From positions 1 through 64,000 of the forward strand of contig NZ_JAHXZN010000010.1 in the NCBI RefSeq assembly GCF_019429485.1: a stretch of 64,000 bases of DNA. The letters run 5' to 3'. Origin of the DNA: Sphingomonas citri (GTDB taxonomy: Bacteria > Pseudomonadota > Alphaproteobacteria > Sphingomonadales > Sphingomonadaceae). This document shows positions 56,783 to 64,000 of this stretch, piece by piece. The stretch's first letter is position 1; each line of letters opens with the position of its first letter. Both the position numbers and the translations under genes were made by a program. A model generated the notes under the pieces. That model had not been told where the DNA came from. It saw only the letters and a program-made list of their open reading frames with translations, and did no database searches.

Positions 56783-57592
56783 TCAGCTGGCGAGCGCAGC
56801 GCTGAGCTGCGGTCGACGCCGTCGCAACGCGCCGCCCACGAGTCCGAAGCCGACGATCATCATCGCCCAGGTCGCCGGCTCGGGCACGGCGCCGACGCTG
56901 CTGACCGGATTGACCTGGTCGACGAAGCGGATGAGGTTGGCGGTCAGCGAATGTTCGTCATCGCTCGCCTCGTTCATCATGAAGTTGACGTCGAAGATCG
57001 TCGTCAGCGCACCGGCTCGTGCGTTGGCCAGCTTGCCCTTGCCCCAGGCGACGCCGCTGCCCGTGTCACCGCTGGCGCTGATCCACTGGCCAGTACCGAA
57101 TCCGTTCAGAAAGCCCGGGGCCTGGTAGTTGATGCTCGTCACCTCGTTGGGTTTGTCGAACGGCGAATAGATGGTCTGCTGCGAGGAGCCCGAGGCACGG
57201 CTGAGCGTGCCGCCGCCAGCGTCGGACACGAGCGAGAGGATGCTGTCGTCGCGATCGCCGAAGCTGTCGTTCTCGCCCATGACGAACATGCCGCCGCCGC
57301 CCGCGAGAAAGCCGAGATAGCTTTTCCGCACATCATCCGTCAGCGCGCCGCTGTTGTCATAGCGAATGTCCCACACCTCGCTATAATCGGACAGACTGAT
57401 CGGGATATCGTCGACGACGGTGACCTTGTTGCCGGCACGCTGATGAAGTCTGGAAAGGTGGTCGGTGATCGACGACGTTGTTTGCGCCTCGCTAGCTTTA
57501 CCAGATCCGTTAATGATCAGTACCTTAGCGGCATAGCTCGGCTCGCTGATCAGCATAAGAGCGAGCGCAGAGATAATACGTTTGATCGACAT
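56783..57592 (-). CDS. PEP-CTERM (PEPxxWA type) exported protein
   Basis: 269 residues. Signal peptide IKRIISALALMLISEPSYAA. The mature domain starts KVLIINGSGKASEAQTTSSI and contains GGGGMFVMGENDSFGDRDDS, a Rossmann/amidotransferase-like layout. It ends with the sorting signal VPEPATWAMMIVGFGLVGGA followed by four Arg, which directs the protein to an exosortase-type system in organisms with exopolysaccharide. The exosortase is not in the window. ATG 57592 has GGGGA upstream. Base composition is lower in GC than its neighbours, as is the 193-base upstream gap. Confidence 0.88.
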   Translation of the reverse strand: MSIKRIISALALMLISEPSYAAKVLIINGSGKASEAQTTSSITDHLSRLHQRAGNKVTVVDDIPISLSDYSEVWDIRYDNSGALTDDVRKSYLGFLAGGGGMFVMGENDSFGDRDDSILSLVSDAGGGTLSRASGSSQQTIYSPFDKPNEVTSINYQAPGFLNGFGTGQWISASGDTGSGVAWGKGKLANARAGALTTIFDVNFMMNEASDDEHSLTANLIRFVDQVNPVSSVGAVPEPATWAMMIVGFGLVGGALRRRRPQLSAALAS

Positions 57593-57785
57593 CAATCGTC
57601 CCCATTGTTGAGGACATAGACTTGTCATGCGAGAGGTAACTAGCCAAATGCAGTGTAACTCATCATGGTGGCAAATCTTATGTGAATGTCTTAGGCTTTC
57701 TTGTTTAAGAGAAATTTTCGCACCGATCCGCCGTGGTTTGATTTGCCTGCGAGTCACTCAGTATGTTTAGATCGATGAAAGTTGG

Positions 57786-58658
57786 ATGAGGCCAATGCTT
57801 CACTTGGAGCGCCCCCGCCGCAGCGTGCTGTTCATGCCAGCGTCGAACGGACGCGCGATCGCCAGAGCGCCTTCTTTGAATTGTGACTCGGTGATCCTCG
57901 ATCTCGAGGACTCGGTCGCGTCCGAGGCAAAGCTGGCCGCACGCGGCGCGGCACTCGCCGTACTAGCGACCGGCGAGCTGAACGTCTTCGAACGCGTCGT
58001 GCGCGTCAACAGCGCCGACACGGCCTGGGGCGCCGACGATCTCGCCGCGCTGCGCGGTGCGCCGCTCGACGCGGTGCTGCTCCCGAAGGTCGACGGTCCC
58101 GACACACTCCGCGCCGCGCGCGATGTGCTGGGCGAGGGGCCGGCGCTCTGGGCGATGATCGAGACCTGCGCCGGGGTCGCGGCGCTGCGCTCGATCGCGG
58201 CGGCGGCGCGCGAGACCGGGCTCGCCGCGCTGGTACTCGGGCCGAACGACCTCGCGCGCGAGCTACGTTGCACCTCGGGGGAGGATCGCGCGCCGCTGTG
58301 GCCGATCCTCACCGAGGTGGTGCTCTCGGCGCGGCTCGCTGGCATCGTCGCGCTCGACGGCGTCACCAACGTGATCGACGATGCGGCCGCGATCGAGCGT
58401 GCCTGTGCGCAGGGCGCGCGCTGGGGGTTCGACGGCAAGACGCTGATCCACCCGGCCCAGATCGAGGCCGCCAACGGCGCCTTCGCGCCGTCGGCGGAGG
58501 CGGTCGCGCGCGCCGAGCGGATCGTCGCCGCCTTCGCCCTACCGGAGCATGAGGCGCGGGGGGCGATCCGGGTGGAGGGTGAGATGGTGGAGCGGCTTCA
58601 CCTCGCCGAGGCGGAGCGGCTCATCGCGCTCGACCGCGCGGTTCAGTCGCGGCAGTAA
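57786..58658 (+). CDS. HpcH/HpaI (CitE-like) CoA ester lyase
   Basis: 290-residue TIM-barrel lyase resembling the citrate lyase beta subunit and malyl/citramalyl-CoA lyases. Motifs: RRSVLFMPASNGRAI, DSVILDLEDSVASEAK (metal-binding), AVLLPKVDG, LWAMIETCAGVAAL, LVLGPNDLARELR and GFDGKTLIHPAQIEAAN. Stand-alone CitE-like proteins cleave CoA thioesters such as (S)-citramalyl-CoA; the substrate here is unknown. ATG 57786 or 57795 may be used. Its end overlaps the convergent lipoprotein gene by 16 bases. Confidence 0.9.
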   Translation: MRPMLHLERPRRSVLFMPASNGRAIARAPSLNCDSVILDLEDSVASEAKLAARGAALAVLATGELNVFERVVRVNSADTAWGADDLAALRGAPLDAVLLPKVDGPDTLRAARDVLGEGPALWAMIETCAGVAALRSIAAAARETGLAALVLGPNDLARELRCTSGEDRAPLWPILTEVVLSARLAGIVALDGVTNVIDDAAAIERACAQGARWGFDGKTLIHPAQIEAANGAFAPSAEAVARAERIVAAFALPEHEARGAIRVEGEMVERLHLAEAERLIALDRAVQSRQ

Positions 58659-59113
58659 CCTTCGCCGGACTTGACGGTGAGGCAATCCCTCTTGCCGTCG
58701 AGGTACTTGAGCCCCGTCGCGGCGCCATCGGTCGGGCGCAGCAGTTCGCGTGCGCCCTCGCGCTGGAAGGCGATGCCGTCCGCGGTGACCTCGCCGTCGT
58801 ACGTGCCCTTGTCATCGAGGCTCCACTGCATCGCCAGCGACACCGCGGTGTCGGCGCCCGCGCGCGGAGAGACGACGAGGTTGAGCCCTTCCACCCCGCG
58901 CCAGCGCCCGAGATAATGCGCGCGATCGGCCGAGGCAGCGGCGCTGGCCGTGGGGGAGGGGCTGGCACGGGAGGGGCTGGCCGTGTCAACAACCGGGGCG
59001 GCGGTTGCGTTGGCCGCAGCCCCGGTGGCGTCTCCACCTTCGGGCTCCCGCGTCCGGTCGCCGCAACCGGAAAGCAGCAGCAGAACGGCGGTGGTGAGCG
59101 CGACGGTCTTCAT
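58643..59113 (-). CDS. hypothetical lipoprotein
   Basis: 156 residues. Lipoprotein signal with lipobox LSGC (Cys17), an Ala/Ser/Pro-rich linker to about 65, then a globular domain (YLGRWRGVEGLNLVVSPRAG, MQWSLDDKGTYDGEVTADGI, LKYLDGKRDCLTVKSGEGYC) with two Cys that may pair. No family recognised. Probably envelope-associated. Located 46 bases from the TlpA-like gene on the same strand. Confidence 0.75.
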   Translation of the reverse strand: MKTVALTTAVLLLLSGCGDRTREPEGGDATGAAANATAAPVVDTASPSRASPSPTASAAASADRAHYLGRWRGVEGLNLVVSPRAGADTAVSLAMQWSLDDKGTYDGEVTADGIAFQREGARELLRPTDGAATGLKYLDGKRDCLTVKSGEGYCRD

Positions 59114-59159
59114 CCCCGCTCAACTCGCGCGACGCCGCACCGTTCCGGCGCGGCGCGGT

Positions 59160-59654
59160 TCAGCCTCTCGGCGCGGGCTCGTTGAGCAGCGGGATCAACT
59201 CGCGGTTGAGGTCTTCGAGATCCAGCGCGGCGGCCTTGGCATAGCGAACCACGCCGGCGCGATCGATGATGTAGTTGGTCGGCACGGCCGGCATCTCGGC
59301 GCTCATGCCCTTGATCCGACGCACCGCTGGGATCGCCATGGCGGCGAACAGCGGCTTGAGCTGGTGGAGCGGCGCGGACCCATCCGTCGCCACCGCGAAG
59401 ACGCTGAGCCCGTGCTGCCTGGCGCGGCGGAAATAGCCGTCGAGCAGCGGAAGCTCGGCACGACAGGGCACGCACCAGGTCGCCCAGAAGTTGAGCAGCA
59501 CCACCTCGCCGCGATGCTCGGCCAGCGTGGTCTTGCTGCCATCGACCAGCGTGAGCTCGATCGGCGGTGCCGGCTGCCCGACCTTGAGCTCGCGCGCCGC
59601 CGCGGGCGCCGCGATCAGCGCGCTCGCGAGTGCGTATGAGGCGAGGTGTCGCAT
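59160..59654 (-). CDS. TlpA-like exported thioredoxin
   Basis: 164 residues. Signal peptide to about residue 20, then a thioredoxin fold of the TlpA/ResA type: LLNFWATWCVPCRAELPLLD with active-site CVPC, and the cis-Pro in MPAVPTNYIIDRAGVVRYA. Likely a periplasmic thiol-disulfide oxidoreductase, for example for cytochrome c maturation. ATG 59654. Probably co-transcribed with the downstream lipoprotein gene. The 218-base gap to purA shows nothing notable. Confidence 0.9.
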   Translation of the reverse strand: MRHLASYALASALIAAPAAARELKVGQPAPPIELTLVDGSKTTLAEHRGEVVLLNFWATWCVPCRAELPLLDGYFRRARQHGLSVFAVATDGSAPLHQLKPLFAAMAIPAVRRIKGMSAEMPAVPTNYIIDRAGVVRYAKAAALDLEDLNRELIPLLNEPAPRG

Positions 59655-59872
59655 TGCCGTTCTATTATCCCCTGAGCGAAGATTGATGCGGCGCCGCGGT
59701 GGCGGTCAAGCGGGAGACTGGCCCGTCGTGGCGCGATCGACGCCGCGGGGCTGTGCCGGTTGACCTGCCGCCCCCTCGCGGCTACCCGCGCCACCGACAT
59801 CGCTGAACCACTCGCGCGCCGAGTCCTGTCGAAGGGCGCGCGGGTTCGCCCGGCAGGCGGAGACCTGTATCC

Positions 59873-61162
59873 ATGGCCAACGTAGCAGTCATCGGCGCGC
59901 AATGGGGCGACGAGGGCAAGGGCAAGATCGTCGACTGGCTCGCCGAGCGCGCCGACGTCGTCGTGCGCTTCCAGGGCGGACACAACGCCGGGCACACGCT
60001 GGTGGTCGGTGAGTCGGTCTACAAGCTCTCGCTGCTGCCCTCGGGGATCGTGCGCGGCACGCCCTCGGTGATCGGCAACGGCGTGGTGCTCGATCCCTGG
60101 GCGCTCAAGGCCGAGATCGAGCGGCTAATGGGGCAGGGCGTGGTCGCCACCCCCGAGACGCTGCGGATCGCGGACAACTGCGCGCTGATCCTGCCCTTCC
60201 ACCGCGACCTCGACGCCCTGCGCGAGGATGCCAGCGGCGCAGGCAAGATCGGCACGACGCGGCGCGGCATCGGCCCGGCCTATGAGGACAAGATCGGGCG
60301 CCGCGCGCTGCGCGTCTGCGACCTCGCGCACCTCGACGAACTCGGGCCGCAGCTCGACCGGCTCACCGCTCACCACGACGCGCTGCGCGCCGGCTTCGGC
60401 GAGGCGCCGATCGACCGCGACGCGCTCGTCGCCGAGCTGCGCGCCATCGCCGACTTCGTACTTCCCTTTGCCAAGCCGGTGTGGCGCGACCTCAACGCCG
60501 CGAAGGAGGCGGGCAAGCGCATCCTGTTCGAGGGCGCGCAGGGCGTGCTGCTCGACATCGACCACGGTACCTACCCGTTCGTCACCTCGTCGAACACGAT
60601 CGCGGGCACCGCTGCGGGCGGCTCTGGGCTGGGGCCGGCGGCGGTGGGCTTCGTGCTGGGGATCGCCAAGGCCTATACCACGCGCGTCGGCTCCGGGCCG
60701 TTTCCGACAGAGCTGGACGACGCCACCGGCGAGCGGCTCGGCACGCGCGGGCACGAGTTCGGCACAGTGACGGGGCGCAAGCGGCGCTGCGGCTGGTTCG
60801 ACGCGGTGCTGGTGCGCCAGTCGGCGGCGGTGGGCGGGATCACCGGCATCGCGCTGACCAAGATCGACGTGCTCGACGGCCTGGACGAGGTGCGAATCTG
60901 CACCGGCTACCGTCTGCGCGACGAGGTGATCGACTATTTCCCGGCGCACGCGGCGGACCAGGCGCTGGTCGAGCCGGTCTACGAGACGATCGAAGGCTGG
61001 CGAGAGTCAACCGCGGGCGCGCGGAGCTGGGCGGACCTGCCGGCGCAGGCGATCAAATACATTCGCCGCGTCGAGGAGCTGATCCGCTGCCCCGTTTCAC
61101 TCGTGTCGACCAGCCCGGAGCGCGAGGACACCATCCTGGTGCGCGACCCGTTCGCCGACTGA
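59873..61162 (+). CDS. purA: adenylosuccinate synthetase
   Basis: 429-residue GTP-dependent enzyme converting IMP and aspartate to adenylosuccinate, the first step from IMP to AMP. Motifs: N-terminal [20 protein letters not shown] (P-loop with GDEGKGK), [48 protein letters not shown] and [11 protein letters not shown]. Full length. Monocistronic; a GC hairpin follows. Confidence 0.98.
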   Translation: MANVAVIGAQWGDEGKGKIVDWLAERADVVVRFQGGHNAGHTLVVGESVYKLSLLPSGIVRGTPSVIGNGVVLDPWALKAEIERLMGQGVVATPETLRIADNCALILPFHRDLDALREDASGAGKIGTTRRGIGPAYEDKIGRRALRVCDLAHLDELGPQLDRLTAHHDALRAGFGEAPIDRDALVAELRAIADFVLPFAKPVWRDLNAAKEAGKRILFEGAQGVLLDIDHGTYPFVTSSNTIAGTAAGGSGLGPAAVGFVLGIAKAYTTRVGSGPFPTELDDATGERLGTRGHEFGTVTGRKRRCGWFDAVLVRQSAAVGGITGIALTKIDVLDGLDEVRICTGYRLRDEVIDYFPAHAADQALVEPVYETIEGWRESTAGARSWADLPAQAIKYIRRVEELIRCPVSLVSTSPEREDTILVRDPFAD

Positions 61163-61172
61163 TCGCGACACG

Positions 61173-61194
61173 CCCCCGCGCCGTGGCGCGGGGG
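61173..61194. terminator. GC-rich hairpin between convergent genes
   Basis: CCCCCGCGCC (61173-61182) and GGCGCGGGGG (61185-61194) form a 10-base-pair stem with a tiny GT loop, 11 bases after the purA stop and 15 before the stop of the minus-strand gene. There is no T tract, so it is a candidate bidirectional terminator or RNA-stabilising hairpin. Confidence 0.5.
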
Positions 61195-61209
61195 GGAAGA
61201 TCGGCGAGG

Positions 61210-61647
61210 TTATTGCGGCGACTGGGGCGTCGTCGCCATCGGATCGGTGCCCGTCGTGCGCGGGTTGTTCTGTGACGTCGGGTTGACCGTCGGATCCGGG
61301 TTCATCGTCTGCGTCGTCGGATCCGGGGTGGCGCTGCCGCCCGGCCGATCCATCGTCGAGCGATTGCGCGACGAGCGGCGCGACTCGCGCGTGGAGCGCG
61401 GCGAGGTCGTCGACATCGTGTCCGACTGCGTGCTCTGGGTGGTGGTACCGGTCGAACCGGGCTGCTGCGTCGTGCCCATCGTGCCTTGGTCCATACCGGT
61501 GCCCGACTGGCCCATACCGGTGCCCGACTGGCCCATACCGGTGCCCATGCCGCCGCCGGTGCTGCCGCCCGTACCGCCGGTGGTCTGTGCCGAAGCGACG
61601 GCGGGCAAAGCGAGTGCGGCCGCGGCCGCGATCACGAGAATGCGCAT
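61210..61647 (-). CDS. exported Gly/Thr/Met-rich repeat protein
   Basis: 145 residues. A Sec signal (RILVIAAAAALALPAVASAQ) is followed by a low-complexity region with tandem MGQSGTG repeats and Thr/Gln/Ser/Pro-rich tail segments; no domain recognised. Probably an envelope or surface polypeptide; related Gly/Met/Thr-rich exported proteins are common in sphingomonads. The start at 61647 is backed by AGGAGAGG upstream. The composition may be inflated by slippage in its repeats (61491-61546). Confidence 0.72.
   Translation of the reverse strand: MRILVIAAAAALALPAVASAQTTGGTGGSTGGGMGTGMGQSGTGMGQSGTGMDQGTMGTTQQPGSTGTTTQSTQSDTMSTTSPRSTRESRRSSRNRSTMDRPGGSATPDPTTQTMNPDPTVNPTSQNNPRTTGTDPMATTPQSPQ
61491..61546. 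repeat. 21-base tandem repeat, 2.7 copies
   Basis: CCATACCGGTGCCCGACTGG plus C is repeated at 61491-61511 and 61512-61532, with a 14-base partial copy to 61546. It lies inside the Gly/Met-rich gene and encodes repeated GMGQSGT heptapeptides on the minus strand, in frame, so copy number can vary without frameshift. Confidence 0.9.
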
Positions 61648-61728
61648 GAGAACCTCTCCTTGTGTGTGCGGTCCGAACGAAGCGCACGAAGCAGGTGTTC
61701 CAGTCATTTCTCGCCTAAATTAACCAAC

Positions 61729-62796
61729 TTATCCGCATTGGGCGCGGTGAAGCAAGGCCTGGTCGGCGAGCACCAGCGCGACCATTGCCTCCACCACGGG
61801 CACGCCGCGGATTCCGACACAGGGGTCGTGCCGGCCCTTGGTGGCGATCTCGGTCGCGTCGCCCTCGCGCGTGACGGTCGCGACCGGGGTGAGGATCGAG
61901 CTGGTCGGCTTGAAAGCGACGCGCACGCGGATCGGCTGGCCGGTGGCGATCCCGCCCGCGATCCCGCCGGCGTGATTGGCGAGGAAGGCGGGGCCGTCCG
62001 CGCCGGGGCGCATCGCGTCGGCATTCTGCTCGCCCGAGAGCGCCGCGGCGGCGAAGCCGTCACCGATCTCCACACCCTTCACCGCGTTGATCGACATGCA
62101 CGCCGCGGCGAGCTCGCTGTCGAGCTTGGCGTAGAGCGGCGCGCCCCAGCCCGCGGGCACGCCGGTCGCCTCGCACACCACCACCGCGCCGAGCGAGGAA
62201 CCGGCCTTGCGCGCGGCGTCGACCTTCTCTTCCCAGCGCGCGGCGGCGGCGGGATCGGGACAGAAGAAGGGATTGGCGCCGATCGCAGCGCCGTCGAACG
62301 TCGCCGGATCGATCGCGTCGCCGCCGATCGCCTCGACCCAGGCGCGCACGCGCACCTGCGGCACCACCAGCCGCGCCACCGCGCCGGCGGCGACGCGCGC
62401 GGCGGTCTCGCGCGCGGACGATCGACCGCCGCCGCGATAGTCGCGGAAGCCGTATTTGGCGTCATAGGCGTAATCGGCGTGGCCGGGTCGATAGGCGAGC
62501 GCGACGTCGGAATAATCCTTGGAGCGCTGGTCGACGTTCTCGATCATCAGGCTGATCGGCGTCCCGGTAGTGCGTCCCTCGAACACGCCCGAGAGGATGC
62601 GGACCTGGTCGGGCTCGCGCCGCTGCGTGGTGAAGCGCGACTGGCCGGGGCGGCGGCGGTCGAGCCAAGGCTGGATGTCGGCCTCGGCCAGCGCGATCCC
62701 CGGCGGGCAGCCGTCCACCACCGCGCCCAGCGCCGGACCGTGGCTCTCGCCCCAGGTGGTGAAGCGGAACACGCGGCCGAAGGTGTTGTAGCTCAT
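61729..62796 (-). CDS. aroC: chorismate synthase
   Basis: 355-residue FMN-dependent enzyme making chorismate from EPSP at the end of the shikimate pathway. Signatures: [20 protein letters not shown] (AroC motif 1), [40 protein letters not shown] and [20 protein letters not shown]. Full length. Starts at ATG 62796. A 280-base gap with a REPIN separates it from the GNAT gene upstream of it. Confidence 0.97.
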   Translation of the reverse strand: MSYNTFGRVFRFTTWGESHGPALGAVVDGCPPGIALAEADIQPWLDRRRPGQSRFTTQRREPDQVRILSGVFEGRTTGTPISLMIENVDQRSKDYSDVALAYRPGHADYAYDAKYGFRDYRGGGRSSARETAARVAAGAVARLVVPQVRVRAWVEAIGGDAIDPATFDGAAIGANPFFCPDPAAAARWEEKVDAARKAGSSLGAVVVCEATGVPAGWGAPLYAKLDSELAAACMSINAVKGVEIGDGFAAAALSGEQNADAMRPGADGPAFLANHAGGIAGGIATGQPIRVRVAFKPTSSILTPVATVTREGDATEIATKGRHDPCVGIRGVPVVEAMVALVLADQALLHRAQCG

Positions 62797-62950
62797 GCGG
62801 GAGGGTCCGAATGTTGCGAATGTTGAGTCGCTGGCGCGTCCGGACTCAACGTTCGCGGGCGACCAGGATAGGGTACGGTGCGCGCTGTGCCAGAAGCACG
62901 CGGTTTAGGACAGGGGGCGGCTCTCGGCGGCTCACCCTCTTTTCGCACCC

Positions 62951-63041
62951 ACCCCGGCGAACGCCGGGATCCAGTTGGGGAGCGTTGGTAAGTCTCACGT
63001 CAGCCTTCCCACCGGGACCCGGGCATTCGCCGGGGCGGTGG
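62951..63041. repeat. REPIN-like inverted palindrome pair I
   Basis: CCCCGGCGAACGCCGGGATC at the left faces GGGACCCGGGCATTCGCCGG at the right, the right half being degenerate. It occupies the gap between the GNAT gene and aroC; I see no gene in the remainder of 62797-63076. Confidence 0.75.
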
Positions 63042-63076
63042 CGATAGAAGAGAGCGCACTCCCAGCCTACGGCCGC

Positions 63077-64000
<924 letters not shown>

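Overview
The window is chromosomal DNA of very high GC (about 70% or more in most coding lines). Gene content and protein styles point to an alphaproteobacterium of the order Sphingomonadales (Sphingomonas-like). The pointers are SPOR proteins with long Pro/Ala linkers, a PEPxxWA-type C-terminal sorting signal, an 83-residue AtpC lacking the C-terminal helices, argS followed directly by a SPOR gene, and DIIVAA-type exported proteins. Most of the window is housekeeping sequence on both strands in short operons.

Layout. 1-57 is the 3' part of an initiator tRNA. 241-6115 holds a PAS-PAS hybrid histidine kinase, a LuxR-type regulator whose receiver has lost its phosphorylation residues, and a GumC/Wzz-type polysaccharide co-polymerase fused to a BY-kinase with altered Walker motifs. 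6165-14205 holds dgt, a TPR/SPOR protein, a PAS-MarR regulator, a mannose-6-phosphate isomerase, bamD and recN. 14352-30386 holds a CDF transporter, a small exported protein, argS, a SPOR protein, uvrB, a ferredoxin-NADP reductase, a class II aldolase, uvsE, hisZ, an M28 peptidase and pepN. 30614-33295 is ppc.

33420-35594 is a small island of lower GC (about 47% in the leader, about 60% in the sampled gene lines). It encodes a 60-residue precursor peptide with a GG leader end, an exported Tiki/ChaN-like protein, and an ATP-grasp ligase with the C-terminal signature of graspetide (microviridin-type, omega-ester/amide peptide) synthetases. An intercistronic hairpin separates the peptide gene from the two enzyme genes, and those two overlap by one base (TAGTG). 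I regard this as the most interesting system here: a compact, apparently undescribed RiPP locus.

35647-44331 holds a solitary cpaF, an Ada-type regulator that lacks the methyltransferase domain, and the F1 ATP synthase operon atpHAGDC. The atp operon carries a palindromic repeat between atpA and atpG and an extra coiled-coil/TM gene between atpD and atpC. 44351-57592 holds priA, an ABM-domain membrane protein, an SDR, a GAF-PAS-GGDEF cyclase, xerC, dedA-gshB-yraN, a cytochrome c with a DUF983 protein, an exported unknown, head-to-head rsmI and lppC (start codons share bases), and a PEP-CTERM protein. 57786-64000 holds a CitE-like lyase, a lipoprotein, a TlpA-like thioredoxin, purA, a repeat-rich exported protein, aroC, a GNAT acetyltransferase and the 3' part of fabI.

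A family of REP/REPIN-like inverted palindromes (CCCCGGCnnnGCCGGGG or CCGGACttgGTCCGG, with GGATCCA/TGGATCC shoulders) sits in at least nine intergenic gaps. Operon logic is clear for atp, gshB-dedA, DUF983-cytochrome c, argS-SPOR, SPOR-dgt and the RiPP locus. Elsewhere the order looks like ordinary chromosomal mosaic.
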